Source: Solirubrobacterales bacterium (GTDB lineage Bacteria > Actinomycetota > Thermoleophilia > Solirubrobacterales > Solirubrobacteraceae). From it: a stretch of DNA of 57,366 bases. Positions 8,051 to 16,211 of the stretch are shown here, in pieces. The stretch is from NCBI GenBank assembly GCA_019239445.1, contig JAFAZV010000453.1, positions 1-57,366 on the forward strand, written 5' to 3'. The notes beneath the pieces were generated by a model. The model did not search any database. It was not told where the DNA came from and was given only the letters and a program-made list of their open reading frames with translations. The position numbers and the translations under genes were made by a program. Every line of letters begins with the position of its first letter. Within the stretch, counting starts at the first letter, position 1.

Positions 8051-8560
8051 TCATCGATTCGGGGGCAGCTGCTGGTCCTCCGGCTGACGTCGCTCATCGG
8101 GCTCGAGGCGCGGGGGCATCTGGCTTGCCACCTGCGGAGGCGCCGCCTGTCCCGGTAGCGCGTCTGCCTCTTTGCGCCACAGATCGTTCAGCGATATCTG
8201 CAAGTAGGCAAAAAACCCGATCGAGATGAGCAGATAGAGGATCAGGGCGATCCACCCGTTTACTGGCTCCTGCCCCGCAACCTCAGCCGCCCCCTGAACG
8301 CGTTTGGTGCCGCGCCAATAGGTAATCAACGCCGGCACGATGATAATGCCACCGGGGAACAACGCCAGCACCGAGTTCGTCGGGTTTTGTCCCAGGTCGT
8401 AGCCTCGGGCACGCCCGAAGTCGCTTAGCTCGCGATTGATGCGGTACCACCAGACGAGGTGGTAGATGCCCAGGGTGATGATCGGGAGCAGCGCCACCGC
8501 CCAAGGGTTGCGGATCTTCACCCGCGCGTCAGTGCTCCTGATTTGCAACTCGTACGCCAT
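8051..8560 (-). CDS. DUF4234 domain membrane protein
   Basis: 169 residues. The DUF4234 signature is clear: KIRNPWAVALLPIITLGIYH, then LVWWYRINREL. Three hydrophobic segments follow (about residues 20-38, 62-82 and 104-122) and the C-terminal 45 residues are Pro/Gln rich and hydrophilic. The function of the family is unknown. A Shine-Dalgarno (GGAGAGAGG) lies just before the ATG at 8560. It is last in line behind the FMN split-barrel and UbiD genes on the minus strand, 156 bases away, so it may be separately transcribed. Confidence 0.85.
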   Translation of the reverse strand: MAYELQIRSTDARVKIRNPWAVALLPIITLGIYHLVWWYRINRELSDFGRARGYDLGQNPTNSVLALFPGGIIIVPALITYWRGTKRVQGAAEVAGQEPVNGWIALILYLLISIGFFAYLQISLNDLWRKEADALPGQAAPPQVASQMPPRLEPDERRQPEDQQLPPNR

Positions 8561-8716
8561 CGGGGCCCTCTCTCCACGTGACGGTTTATCGGGTGAGCCA
8601 ACGCTACCGCAGGCGCACGCTGTAGGCCAGCTCGGATGTCATTCTGTACGGGAGAGCGCGCGCCGGCCCAGCCCTTCGGGTCGGGCTACTTGCCGCCTGC
8701 CGCCGGGGCTTGCACG

Positions 8717-9241
8717 TCACGATGACGCGTCGTCAAGCGCTGCGAGCAGCCGCTTACTACGCTGCCAATCCTCTGCGCTTGTCAGGGCAGCCGTCGGGAG
8801 GAAGCGCGCAGGTTTCAGCGCAACGTCGACGGAGTCCCGCTTGACGGACGCGACCTGGAACTTCGCCGCCAGCGGTTGGCCGTCTTTGGCCTGTAGGCCT
8901 AGCACCTCCAGCTTGCAGTACCACGCCGCCGCCGGATCGATCACCATCAGCGTCGCGCGGCGGCTGCGCTTAATGTTTGCCGACGCAGTCTGGCTAGCGA
9001 TCACCCCACGTATCTCCGAAACACCGGCTTCGAGTTCCGCTCGTGACAGCAGGCATACGTGCGGGAAGCCTTCAGCGTCGACCGTCAGCATCGCAAACAT
9101 CTGCTCCCAGATTCCGACCTGAGGCCATCCGCGCAGGGCACGGCGTACCTCGTCGGGGACGCTGATTGGTGTGCTCCTCGTGGTTACCGGTTGACCGCGC
9201 GCCCCGGAGCGCACGTTGGACCCCCCGCGTTCCTTCCTCAC
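8717..9241 (-). CDS. Putative FMN-binding split-barrel (PNPOx-like) protein
   Basis: About 174 residues. The fold is suggested by the strand pattern FAMLTVDAEGFPHVCLLSRAEL near the N-terminus, then IKRSRRATLMVIDPAAAWYC and KLEVLGLQA, which matches pyridoxamine-phosphate-oxidase-like proteins. The similarity is moderate and the substrate unknown. The frame is open to 9337, overlapping UbiD. GTG at 9241 with GAGG six bases upstream is my preferred start; GTG at 9214 is also possible. It lies 65 bases downstream of ubiD on the same strand, so a flavin-linked role beside the UbiD/UbiX pair is plausible. Confidence 0.65.
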   Translation of the reverse strand: MRKERGGSNVRSGARGQPVTTRSTPISVPDEVRRALRGWPQVGIWEQMFAMLTVDAEGFPHVCLLSRAELEAGVSEIRGVIASQTASANIKRSRRATLMVIDPAAAWYCKLEVLGLQAKDGQPLAAKFQVASVKRDSVDVALKPARFLPTAALTSAEDWQRSKRLLAALDDASS

Positions 9242-9306
9242 CCCGATCCTCGGCGCGGTCGTTCGCGACGAGCTCGATGCCCTTCCTGTCACCGGAACGG
9301 CGTCCC

Positions 9307-10893
9307 CTACCTCGGCTGGCCGTCGATTAGACCCCACTTCTTGACGTTCGCCAGCACCTTCTCGCGGATCTCTGGTGGGTAGGTCGTGTCGAACCCGATC
9401 CGGACCGGAATATCAGCGCTGTTCCATTCGATTGGCCAGGTGCAATCGAAGAGGCAGTTCCCGCCGCCGTACAAAGCGTTCCAGAGCGGACCCTTCGGTA
9501 GGTAGGGCAGAATCGGACTGTTCCCGTACCCGGGGTAAATATAGATATCGCGGATCGGGTTGCACTTGGTGAACAGCGCGTGCAGCACTTGACCCGTGTT
9601 CGCCGGGTCGACATCGTCGTCGACGACGATCACGAACGAATAGAAGGAGCCCCAGTGTGTGCTCCACACCGTCGATGCGATCCGCTGCGGGATGCCGGCA
9701 TAGAGCACGCGGTTCGGCATGGTCGGATGAAACTCCTGTTCATGGGCACCCATGCTCCGTGGCTTCTCGACCCCTTTGGGCGTTGAGACGACGATCGTAC
9801 TGAGGCCCGCTTGCATCCAGACCGCCACCTTGCAGCCCGGAAGCCCCTGGGCCGCGAGCCTTTCCTTTACCTCGGGAGGTGCGTAGAGCGTTTGGATGAG
9901 CTCGTCGGAGCCCGGAATGCCTAGGCAGGTCCCGGGGAAGATCGGGTCCTCACGGTAGGTCACCGCCGAAACCTTGCAGACGGGTCGCTGTTGGACCTCC
10001 ATCGTCGCGTAGCCCGCATACTCGCCAAACGGTCCCTCATCGCGCGTCTCGTCCGGATACACCATGCCCTCCACCACGACCTCCGCATCGGCCGGGACAT
10101 AGAGGTCGACCGTCTTGCACTTGACGAGCTTGACCGGCTCTCCGCGGATCCCGCCGGCGACCTCGACCTCGGACACGCCATACGGGCACCCGCTGCCGGC
10201 GACGATGCTGTACACCGGGTCGCCGCCAAAGAACTGCACGTACTCCATGGTCTCTCCGCGCTCGGCATGCTTCTTCAAGATCATGCCGCCGTGGTTGGCC
10301 GGGTTCGCCCAGACGCCACACGTGCGCTCGTCGAATACCTGCGATCGATAGGTGCCCCAATTGACCCAGTCGCTATCGGGGTCCTTGGTTACGCAATTGG
10401 TCATCGTGCCGATGTAGCGGCCGCCGTCCACGGGAGTGAACTTGGGGATCGGAAACTTGAAGAGGTCAATCTCGTTACCGAGCATCACGTTCTGCTGACA
10501 AGCACCGGTGTCGACAACGGTCGGCTTGATGCGCCGCGCGGAGACCCCTCCGTAGAAATCGATGAGGTCGTGGTAGCTCGTCTCGGGCGGCAACCCCAGG
10601 ATCACGGCGATGCGTTCGTACGTTGCCCACAGCCCGCCGAGAAGGCTTGCGCCCTCCATCGCGCCTTTGATGCTGCTAAACAGTTGCGCGGGCGAGCCAT
10701 GCTCATTGGCGTAGCGCATCACCGCGCCGGCCTCGATGTCCCAGTCGACCGGGTCATCGATCTGCACCACCAGCCCGAGACCGCGCATCCGGTCGAGACA
10801 GGCGCGCAAGTCCATGCTCCCATGCCCGTTCTCGGCGCCGGTTTTAAACTCGGCTGTTCCTGGCGCACTCTTCGACCCAGTCGTGGCTGCCAT
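9307..10893 (-). CDS. ubiD: UbiD-family prenylated-FMN decarboxylase
   Basis: 528 residues. UbiD enzymes reversibly decarboxylate aromatic or alpha,beta-unsaturated acids using prenylated FMN made by UbiX, which is encoded immediately upstream. Visible family marks are LDRMRGLGLVVQIDDPVDWD at the N-terminus, the metal/cofactor region NWGTYRSQV, and DEGPFGEYAGY around residue 285, which carries the conserved Glu pair of the catalytic Glu-Arg-Glu set. The C-terminal WPIEWN is also present. The ATG at 10893 has a strong Shine-Dalgarno (AAGGAG). Substrate class is open; phenolic acid decarboxylase/carboxylase types are the closest by style. Confidence 0.93.
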   Translation of the reverse strand: MAATTGSKSAPGTAEFKTGAENGHGSMDLRACLDRMRGLGLVVQIDDPVDWDIEAGAVMRYANEHGSPAQLFSSIKGAMEGASLLGGLWATYERIAVILGLPPETSYHDLIDFYGGVSARRIKPTVVDTGACQQNVMLGNEIDLFKFPIPKFTPVDGGRYIGTMTNCVTKDPDSDWVNWGTYRSQVFDERTCGVWANPANHGGMILKKHAERGETMEYVQFFGGDPVYSIVAGSGCPYGVSEVEVAGGIRGEPVKLVKCKTVDLYVPADAEVVVEGMVYPDETRDEGPFGEYAGYATMEVQQRPVCKVSAVTYREDPIFPGTCLGIPGSDELIQTLYAPPEVKERLAAQGLPGCKVAVWMQAGLSTIVVSTPKGVEKPRSMGAHEQEFHPTMPNRVLYAGIPQRIASTVWSTHWGSFYSFVIVVDDDVDPANTGQVLHALFTKCNPIRDIYIYPGYGNSPILPYLPKGPLWNALYGGGNCLFDCTWPIEWNSADIPVRIGFDTTYPPEIREKVLANVKKWGLIDGQPR

Positions 10894-10964
10894 CGTTGCT
10901 CCTTAGCTTCGAAATGCGTTCGGCGCGCAGCGGGGCGGACCCGGCGCGAGCGCGTTGAACCCAG

Positions 10965-11657
10965 TCAGGGCTTTCCGTTGGGGACCATCGGTGCGATCGC
11001 TGGGTAATCGGCTGTCATGCTCGTTTGCTGAGGTGAGAGACTCGCAAGCCCGTTGGTCTGCGCAGCCGGCTGGTGCGGTGATGTCATGTTGGGACCTCGC
11101 CAGCGCAGAAACAGGTCGTCGCTGAGTTCGACATTCACGAGGTCCAGCGTGCGATTCACTGTCTGATCGACAATGTCACCGAGCGTTCGCGGACGCTGAT
11201 AGAACGCGGGGACGGGCGGCATCACAACCGCCCCCAGTTCGGCGACCTGCACAAGCAGCCGGAGATGACCAAGGTGTAATGGGGCCTCCCGTACCAGCAA
11301 CACGAGTTTCCGGCGCTCCTTGAGAGTCACGTCTGCGGCACGCATCAGAAGGTTGTCCGAAAAAGACGTCGCGATCCCGGACAGCGTCCTGATCGAACAA
11401 GGGGCCACGATCATCCCGTCCGTCCGGAACGAACCCGAGGAAATTGCCGCCGCGATATCGCCGGCTCGATACACGTGATCCGCCAGCGCGTTGACCTGTT
11501 CGACGGAACGATCGGTTTCCAGCTTGATCGTCTGTCTGGCTGCCGTGCTGAGGACCAGGTGCGTCTCGACATCCGCAACGCCACGCAGCACCTCCAAAAG
11601 GCGGATTCCATAGACGGCGCCGCTCGCCCCCGAGATGCCGATGATCAGCTGTTTCAA
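10965..11657 (-). CDS. ubiX: UbiX-family flavin prenyltransferase
   Basis: About 230 residues. UbiX transfers a dimethylallyl group to FMN to make the UbiD cofactor. Visible are the N-terminal flavin-binding LIIGISGASGAVYGIRLLEV, the conserved MIVAPCSIRTLSGIATSFSD, and the C-terminal LVREAPLHLGHLRLL and MPPVPAFY. The frame is open to 11732, but TTG at 11657 stands four bases after AAGGAG and begins exactly at the conserved core (LKQLIIG), so I chose it. A non-conserved tail of about 35 residues follows the domain. It is 71 bases ahead of ubiD. A copy of the 30-bp element (11754-11783) points into this gene. Confidence 0.9.
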   Translation of the reverse strand: MKQLIIGISGASGAVYGIRLLEVLRGVADVETHLVLSTAARQTIKLETDRSVEQVNALADHVYRAGDIAAAISSGSFRTDGMIVAPCSIRTLSGIATSFSDNLLMRAADVTLKERRKLVLLVREAPLHLGHLRLLVQVAELGAVVMPPVPAFYQRPRTLGDIVDQTVNRTLDLVNVELSDDLFLRWRGPNMTSPHQPAAQTNGLASLSPQQTSMTADYPAIAPMVPNGKP

Positions 11658-11753
11658 AGGTTCTCCTTGCATCCAGAGCTCAACGACTTGATCGACTCGC
11701 ATGGACGGTGCTCTGGCGTGGCCGTCACGCACCCCTAAGCTTGTTCTCGGCGG

Positions 11754-11783
11754 GGTGAGCCGTCGTCACGCACTTTGCGTGAT
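11754..11783 (-). promoter_or_regulatory. 30-bp element, copy 1 (toward ubiX)
   Basis: In the minus direction it reads ATCACGC-AAAGT-GCGTGA-CGACGGC-TCACC and points at ubiX about 110 bases downstream. TCACGC-N5-GCGTGA forms a perfect dyad. It is one of 13 indel-free copies in the window and lies in the divergent gap ubiX/MDR. Confidence 0.85.
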
Positions 11784-11921
11784 TCAGCGCCCGCGACCCT
11801 GCCAATGCAGTGGTGATGACGCGATGAGCCTTCGCGAGCAGCGAAACCGCGCGTTGAGATGAGCTATCTGGCATCTGTTAGCTCGCGCGATAGGCTGCGA
11901 CTCCGACTCGACGGGCTCCTG

Positions 11922-13058
11922 ATGACGTCCCCCGACCCGCCTCCCACTCGCGGCCGCAGCCTGCGATCCACCATCTTCTCCAGCGGCGAACTGAGGCTGG
12001 AGTTAGCCGAGCGCGACGTTCCAAAGCCTGACGGGAACGAGGTTGTCGTGGCTGTCCAGGCTTCGCCGATCAACCCCTCGGATCTCGGGGTGTTGCTGGG
12101 TGCGGTAGCACCTGGCACGCTTCGGGCGGACGGACTGGATCTCGTGGGCACCGTTCCAGAGGCGGTGCTGCCGCTGTATCGCGATCGACTGGACAAGCCG
12201 CTCCCGGTCGGCAACGAGGGCGCCGGAACCGTGATCGCAGCGGGCCCGGACGCAGCCACGCTGATCGGCCGACGCGTCGCGCTGTTCGGCGGCTCTATGT
12301 GGGCCGACTACCGCGTGGTCGACGCGGCCGCCGTCGTAGAGCTGCCCGGCGATGTCAGCATCGCCGAGGGCGCAGGGCTGTTCATCAACCCGCTCACCGC
12401 GCTATCGATGGTCGAGACGATGCGCGTCGAGGGCCACAAAGCCCTCGTTCATACCGCCGCGGCCTCCAATCTCGGGCAGATGCTCGTGCGGATTTGCGCC
12501 GCCGATGGCATCGGTCTAGTCAACATCGTGCGCCGTGCCGAACAGACCCAGGTGCTGCGCGACCTCGGCGCGATCTACGTCGTCGACTCCTCTCAGCCGG
12601 ACTTCGCCGACCGGCTCACTCAGTCCATCCGCGAAACCGGCGCCACCCTGGCCTTCGACGCCATCGGCGGCGGCTCATCGGCCGGCGAGATCCTCACCGC
12701 GATGGAACGCGCTCAGCCTCCACTTGCGGCGTACACGCCCTACGGAACCACGGTGCACAAGCAGGTCTACATCTACGGGTCGCTCGACGTCTCACCCACC
12801 GTCATCCAACGCAGCTTTGGCCTCACGTGGAGCGTCGGCGGATACCTCCTGACGACCGCGTTGGCCCGTCTCGGCGCCGAGGCCGTCGGCCGGATGCGCG
12901 CCCGCGTGCTGGCCGAGGCCAAGACAACGTTCGCCTCGGGCTACGCCCAGAGGATCGGACTGCGCGAGGTCCTGAGGCCTGAGGTCCTCGCCGTCTTCAC
13001 GCGCCGGAGCACAGGGACGAAGTACCTCATCGACCCATCAAGCGACCGTTCCACCTGA
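11922..13058 (+). CDS. Zinc-type/MDR alcohol dehydrogenase family oxidoreductase
   Basis: About 378 residues of the medium-chain dehydrogenase/reductase superfamily. The GroES-like N-terminal domain is seen (VVVAVQASPINPSDLGVLLG, PVGNEGAGTVIAAG) and the Rossmann part has HTAAASNLGQMLVRIC, an AxxxxxGxxxxR variant typical of quinone-reductase-like members. I see no cluster of structural-zinc cysteines, so an NADPH-dependent reductase of an enone or quinone is more likely than an alcohol dehydrogenase. An ATG at 11859 in frame would add 21 residues with no family match; neither start has a clear Shine-Dalgarno. It is convergent with the TetR gene. Confidence 0.85.
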   Translation: MTSPDPPPTRGRSLRSTIFSSGELRLELAERDVPKPDGNEVVVAVQASPINPSDLGVLLGAVAPGTLRADGLDLVGTVPEAVLPLYRDRLDKPLPVGNEGAGTVIAAGPDAATLIGRRVALFGGSMWADYRVVDAAAVVELPGDVSIAEGAGLFINPLTALSMVETMRVEGHKALVHTAAASNLGQMLVRICAADGIGLVNIVRRAEQTQVLRDLGAIYVVDSSQPDFADRLTQSIRETGATLAFDAIGGGSSAGEILTAMERAQPPLAAYTPYGTTVHKQVYIYGSLDVSPTVIQRSFGLTWSVGGYLLTTALARLGAEAVGRMRARVLAEAKTTFASGYAQRIGLREVLRPEVLAVFTRRSTGTKYLIDPSSDRST

Positions 13059-13109
13059 CCACCCGGCTGCGAACCACGGCCGCCGGTCAGTTCATTGTGC
13101 GACGCCGCG

Positions 13110-13139
13110 ATCACGCAAAGCGGATGACGCGGAATCACC
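13110..13139 (+). promoter_or_regulatory. 30-bp element, copy 2 (orphan orientation)
   Basis: Reads ATCACGC-AAAGC-GGATGA-CGCGGAA-TCACC on the plus strand. It lies between the convergent MDR and TetR genes and is the only copy not aimed at a nearby downstream gene start. It is less conserved in the variable middle. Confidence 0.75.
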
Positions 13140-13240
13140 CATGCAGATGACAGCGTCTGGGCGTTATGCCAGCCGGCTTGAGGCTCCACCGGGTTCGCCG
13201 TCCGTCTCGGAGTCTCGCGTGCTCTGATCTCTGCCGTGCC

Positions 13241-13918
13241 CTAGGCGGAGTCCTGCGCGCTCGTCCCGCCGACAGGAAGCGGGCGCCGCGCGATCTTCGC
13301 GGCATCGTCGGCGGACAGCCCGAAGAGCCGGAGAACTCCTTCAGCGTGGTAGATGTCGGCATCCTTGGGCGCCTGACCATCGAGGACGGCGCGCATCACG
13401 TAGAGGAGCGCGCCGCCGGCGGCGAACACGGCGAGGCCCTCGTGCGGCACGCTCAGGCGGCCGGCTCTTATGCCCGCGCGCAGATCGCGCCGTGCGTAGA
13501 AACCGAGCGAGGCGAGCACGACATTGTGCGAGACGTCGAGGCGCACGAGCAGCCACGCCCACGCAGGGTCGCGGCGAGCACGACGCACGAACGTGCGATG
13601 CGCTACGGAGATGATTTCCGCCGGATCGTCGAGCTGAGCCGTGAGAGCGTCGATCTCAGCGCCCTGAGCCGCGACGGTTTCGGCCAGAACCGCCTCGATG
13701 ATCGCCTCCTTGCTCTGGAAGTGGTTGTAGAACGACCCAAACCCGACGTCGGCCTCGTTGGTGATCTCCTGGATCCGAGTGTTGTCGACTCCTTGGCGTG
13801 CGAACAGCGATTTGGCGGCCTGGATCAGCTTTGTGCGCGTCGCTTCGCGGCGGCGGGTGTGCCGGTCGGGCTGCGTAGTCATCGTCGCGACGGTATCGGT
13901 CGTGGACTGGCGAGTCAT
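13241..13918 (-). CDS. TetR-family transcriptional regulator
   Basis: 225 residues. The N-terminal helix-turn-helix is textbook: TRTKLIQAAKSLFARQGVDN, then IQEITNEADVGFGSFYNHFQ and SKEAIIEAVL. The C-terminal two-thirds is the variable ligand-binding domain. The ATG at 13918 gives a 24-residue leader before the HTH; ATG at 13882 is an alternative. It is divergent from the eight-gene catabolic operon, with only 68 bases between start codons, so it very probably represses that operon and itself through the promoter at 13950-13979. The inducer is likely a pathway substrate or CoA thioester. Confidence 0.92.
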   Translation of the reverse strand: MTRQSTTDTVATMTTQPDRHTRRREATRTKLIQAAKSLFARQGVDNTRIQEITNEADVGFGSFYNHFQSKEAIIEAVLAETVAAQGAEIDALTAQLDDPAEIISVAHRTFVRRARRDPAWAWLLVRLDVSHNVVLASLGFYARRDLRAGIRAGRLSVPHEGLAVFAAGGALLYVMRAVLDGQAPKDADIYHAEGVLRLFGLSADDAAKIARRPLPVGGTSAQDSA

Positions 13919-13949
13919 CGGTCGTCGATAAGTGATGAGAATTTCATAC

Positions 13950-13979
13950 TTGACAATTTTATCAGTTATGGAGTAACCT
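13950..13979 (+). promoter_or_regulatory. Leaderless-type promoter of the catabolic operon
   Basis: A perfect TTGACA (13950-13955) and TAACCT (13974-13979, a TANNNT -10) are 18 bases apart. The -10 ends seven bases before the ATG at 13987, the distance seen for leaderless actinobacterial mRNAs that start at the A of ATG. There is no Shine-Dalgarno. An imperfect dyad, AAGT-N14-ACTT, at about 13930-13951 overlaps the -35 and is a candidate TetR operator. The stretch is markedly AT-rich for this genome. Confidence 0.7.
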
Positions 13980-13986
13980 GCCGCCC

Positions 13987-15621
13987 ATGAGCACTACAGA
14001 GGTCATCCACCCGTCCACGGAGAGCGACTTCGACGTCGCGATCGTCGGGTACGGGCCAGTCGGTCAGGCGCTCGCGGCCCTGCTGGGACGCGCCGGTCAT
14101 CGCGTGGCGGCGTTCGAGCGCTTCAAGGAGATCTACCGGATGCCGCGTGCCGTCCACCTCGATCACGAGATCATGCGGCTGCTGCAGGCGCTCGGGCTGG
14201 CCGACGTGCTGGCCAAGGAGATGGTCCCCGTCCGCGACTATCAGTGGCTGGGCGCTGACGGTGAGCCGCTGTTGCGGTTCGACCCTCAGAACCCGGCACC
14301 GTCCGGATGGGAAGGGTCCTACATGTTCTTCCAGCCAGAGCTCGAGACCTCGATCCATCGCGATGCGTGCCTCCCGGCGGACGTGACCGTGGAGCGCGGC
14401 TGGGTCGCCGAGGGGCTAGAGGACCTGGGCGACCGGGTCGAGCTGACGCTTCACCGGGTAAGCGAGGAGGAGCCGGGCCAGCTCACGAGCACCGGTGAGT
14501 ACCGCAGAGTGCGTGCCAGGTGGGTGGTCGGGGCGGACGGAGCAAACTCCTTCGTGCGCGAGACGTGCGGAATCAGCCGCCGCGACCTCGGCTTTCAGGA
14601 GCGATGGCTGGTGGTCGACGCCGAGCCCCATGACATGCGTGCGCTCGCTCACCTCCCGATCGCCAGCCAGCGGTGTGATCCCGCACGCCCGACCACGGTC
14701 GTGCAGAGCGGTCCCCGTCACCGGCGCTGGGAGTTCATGCTGCTCCCGCACGAGCAGCCGTCCGATTTCGAGGACCCTGAGCGGGTATGGGCCCTTCTCG
14801 AACCGTGGTACCGGCCGGAGGACGGGCCGCTGACGCGCAGCACCGTGTACGAGTTCCGGTCGAAGGTGGCCGAGCGGATGCGCACCGGTCGCATGCTGAT
14901 CGTCGGCGACGCGGCCCACCTGACGCCGCCGTTCCTGGGGCAGGGGCTCTGCAGTGGTCTGCGCGACGCCGCGAACGTGGCGTGGAAGCTTGACCTGGTG
15001 TTGCGCGGGCTCGCCTCCGAACGGCTGCTCGACACTGTCGAGCGCGAGCGACAGCCGCAGAACGAGGCCGTGATCCGGTTCGCCATCGAGTTGGGAAAGG
15101 TCCTGTGCCAGCTCGACCCGAAGGCCGCCGCCGAGCGTGACGTGATGCTGCGCGAAGCCGGTCCACCGCCACCGCTCGAGCTGGCGCCGTTGACCGCCGG
15201 TCTGCTCCATCAGCCGATCGGTGAACCCGATCCACTTGCCGGAACGCTGAGCGTCCAAGGGGTCGTGGAGCACGCGGGCCAAGAAGGGCGATTCGACGAT
15301 GTGGTCGGCCGTGGCTTTCAGCTGATCGTCGCAGACGGAGATCCGTTTGAGCATCTCTCGAGCCGCCACCGGACCCTGCTGGACATGCTCGGAGCGACGG
15401 TGACCTCACTTGATCCGGCCGCCCCCCGAGGCGTTCGCGATCGCGACGGGCGCCTCACAGCTTGGCTCTCCGCGCACAACGCCCACGCCGTCCTCATACG
15501 GCCTGATTTCTACGTGTTTGGCGGCGCCGCCTCGGCCGAGGCCGTCCCCGACCTGCTGGACGACCTCCACACCCAGCTGCAGATCAAGTTCACAGCCGCC
15601 ACCTCAGGAGCCCTCAGATGA
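13987..15621 (+). CDS. FAD-dependent aromatic hydroxylase (MhpA-like)
   Basis: 544 residues, the size of 3-(3-hydroxyphenyl)propionate hydroxylases (class A flavin monooxygenases, NAD(P)H-dependent ortho-hydroxylation of phenols). Visible are the Rossmann FAD motif VAIVGYGPVGQALAALLGRA, the mid-protein GADGANSFVRE, and the second FAD motif IVGDAAHLTPPFLGQGLCSG around residue 310. The C-terminal thioredoxin-like extension is also present. It is the first gene of the operon and its leaderless promoter lies directly upstream. Its stop overlaps the dioxygenase start (ATGA), consistent with hydroxylation followed by ring cleavage. Confidence 0.9.
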   Translation: MSTTEVIHPSTESDFDVAIVGYGPVGQALAALLGRAGHRVAAFERFKEIYRMPRAVHLDHEIMRLLQALGLADVLAKEMVPVRDYQWLGADGEPLLRFDPQNPAPSGWEGSYMFFQPELETSIHRDACLPADVTVERGWVAEGLEDLGDRVELTLHRVSEEEPGQLTSTGEYRRVRARWVVGADGANSFVRETCGISRRDLGFQERWLVVDAEPHDMRALAHLPIASQRCDPARPTTVVQSGPRHRRWEFMLLPHEQPSDFEDPERVWALLEPWYRPEDGPLTRSTVYEFRSKVAERMRTGRMLIVGDAAHLTPPFLGQGLCSGLRDAANVAWKLDLVLRGLASERLLDTVERERQPQNEAVIRFAIELGKVLCQLDPKAAAERDVMLREAGPPPPLELAPLTAGLLHQPIGEPDPLAGTLSVQGVVEHAGQEGRFDDVVGRGFQLIVADGDPFEHLSSRHRTLLDMLGATVTSLDPAAPRGVRDRDGRLTAWLSAHNAHAVLIRPDFYVFGGAASAEAVPDLLDDLHTQLQIKFTAATSGALR

Positions 15622-16211
15622 CCGATAACGGAGTGATCCACCCAAAGTTCCATCACGTCAACCTCAAGACGACCCGGCTGCGGGAGATGATCGACTTCTA
15701 CCGCGTGCTCGTCGGCGCCGAGGTGACCTTCCAAGACGACGCCGGTGCCTGGTTGTCAAACGACGAAGCCAATCACCGGATCGCGCTGCTCGCGTTCTCC
15801 AACTTCGTCGATGACCCTGACAAGGACACGCGCACCGGTATGCACCATTCCGCATTCGAGTACGAGACCTTTGAGGACCTGAACTCGACCTATCTGCGCC
15901 TCCAGGACGCCGGGATCAGCCCCGCGTTATGCCTCGACCACGGGATGACGCTCTCCTACTACTACGCCGACCCGGATGGAAACCACGTCGAGCTGCAGGT
16001 CGACTGCTTCGGCGACTGGGAGAAGTCGAAGGAGTGGATGCACCTGTCGGATGAGTTCAAGGCCAACCCGATCGGCCATTTCGTAGATCCCGAACGGATA
16101 GCTGGCGACTACGCCGACGGGAAGAGCTTCGCTGACATTCATGCCAAGGCAATGGCCGATGGGTATGCGCCCGAGCAGGCGCCCGTTGACGTCCCGGAGA
16201 TGAGCTCGTGA
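15618..16211 (+). CDS. VOC-family extradiol dioxygenase-like protein
   Basis: 197 residues, a single vicinal-oxygen-chelate unit. Type I extradiol dioxygenases cleave catechols next to the hydroxyls using Fe(II) held by His-His-Glu. Candidate ligands are visible: His in FHHVNLKTTRLREMIDFY, His in TGMHHSAFEYE, and Glu in PDGNHVELQVDCFGDW. Its position between the ring hydroxylase and an FAH-family hydrolase supports a ring-cleavage role. One-domain VOC proteins also include glyoxalases and epimerases, so the reaction is not proven. Start overlaps the previous stop. Confidence 0.85.
   Translation: MTDNGVIHPKFHHVNLKTTRLREMIDFYRVLVGAEVTFQDDAGAWLSNDEANHRIALLAFSNFVDDPDKDTRTGMHHSAFEYETFEDLNSTYLRLQDAGISPALCLDHGMTLSYYYADPDGNHVELQVDCFGDWEKSKEWMHLSDEFKANPIGHFVDPERIAGDYADGKSFADIHAKAMADGYAPEQAPVDVPEMSS

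Noticed and set aside
7581-8087. Open frame starting MTHGSGMTHGSG
   Set aside because: It is built from the 18-bp tandem repeat, shows no family similarity and runs into the convergent DUF4234 gene.
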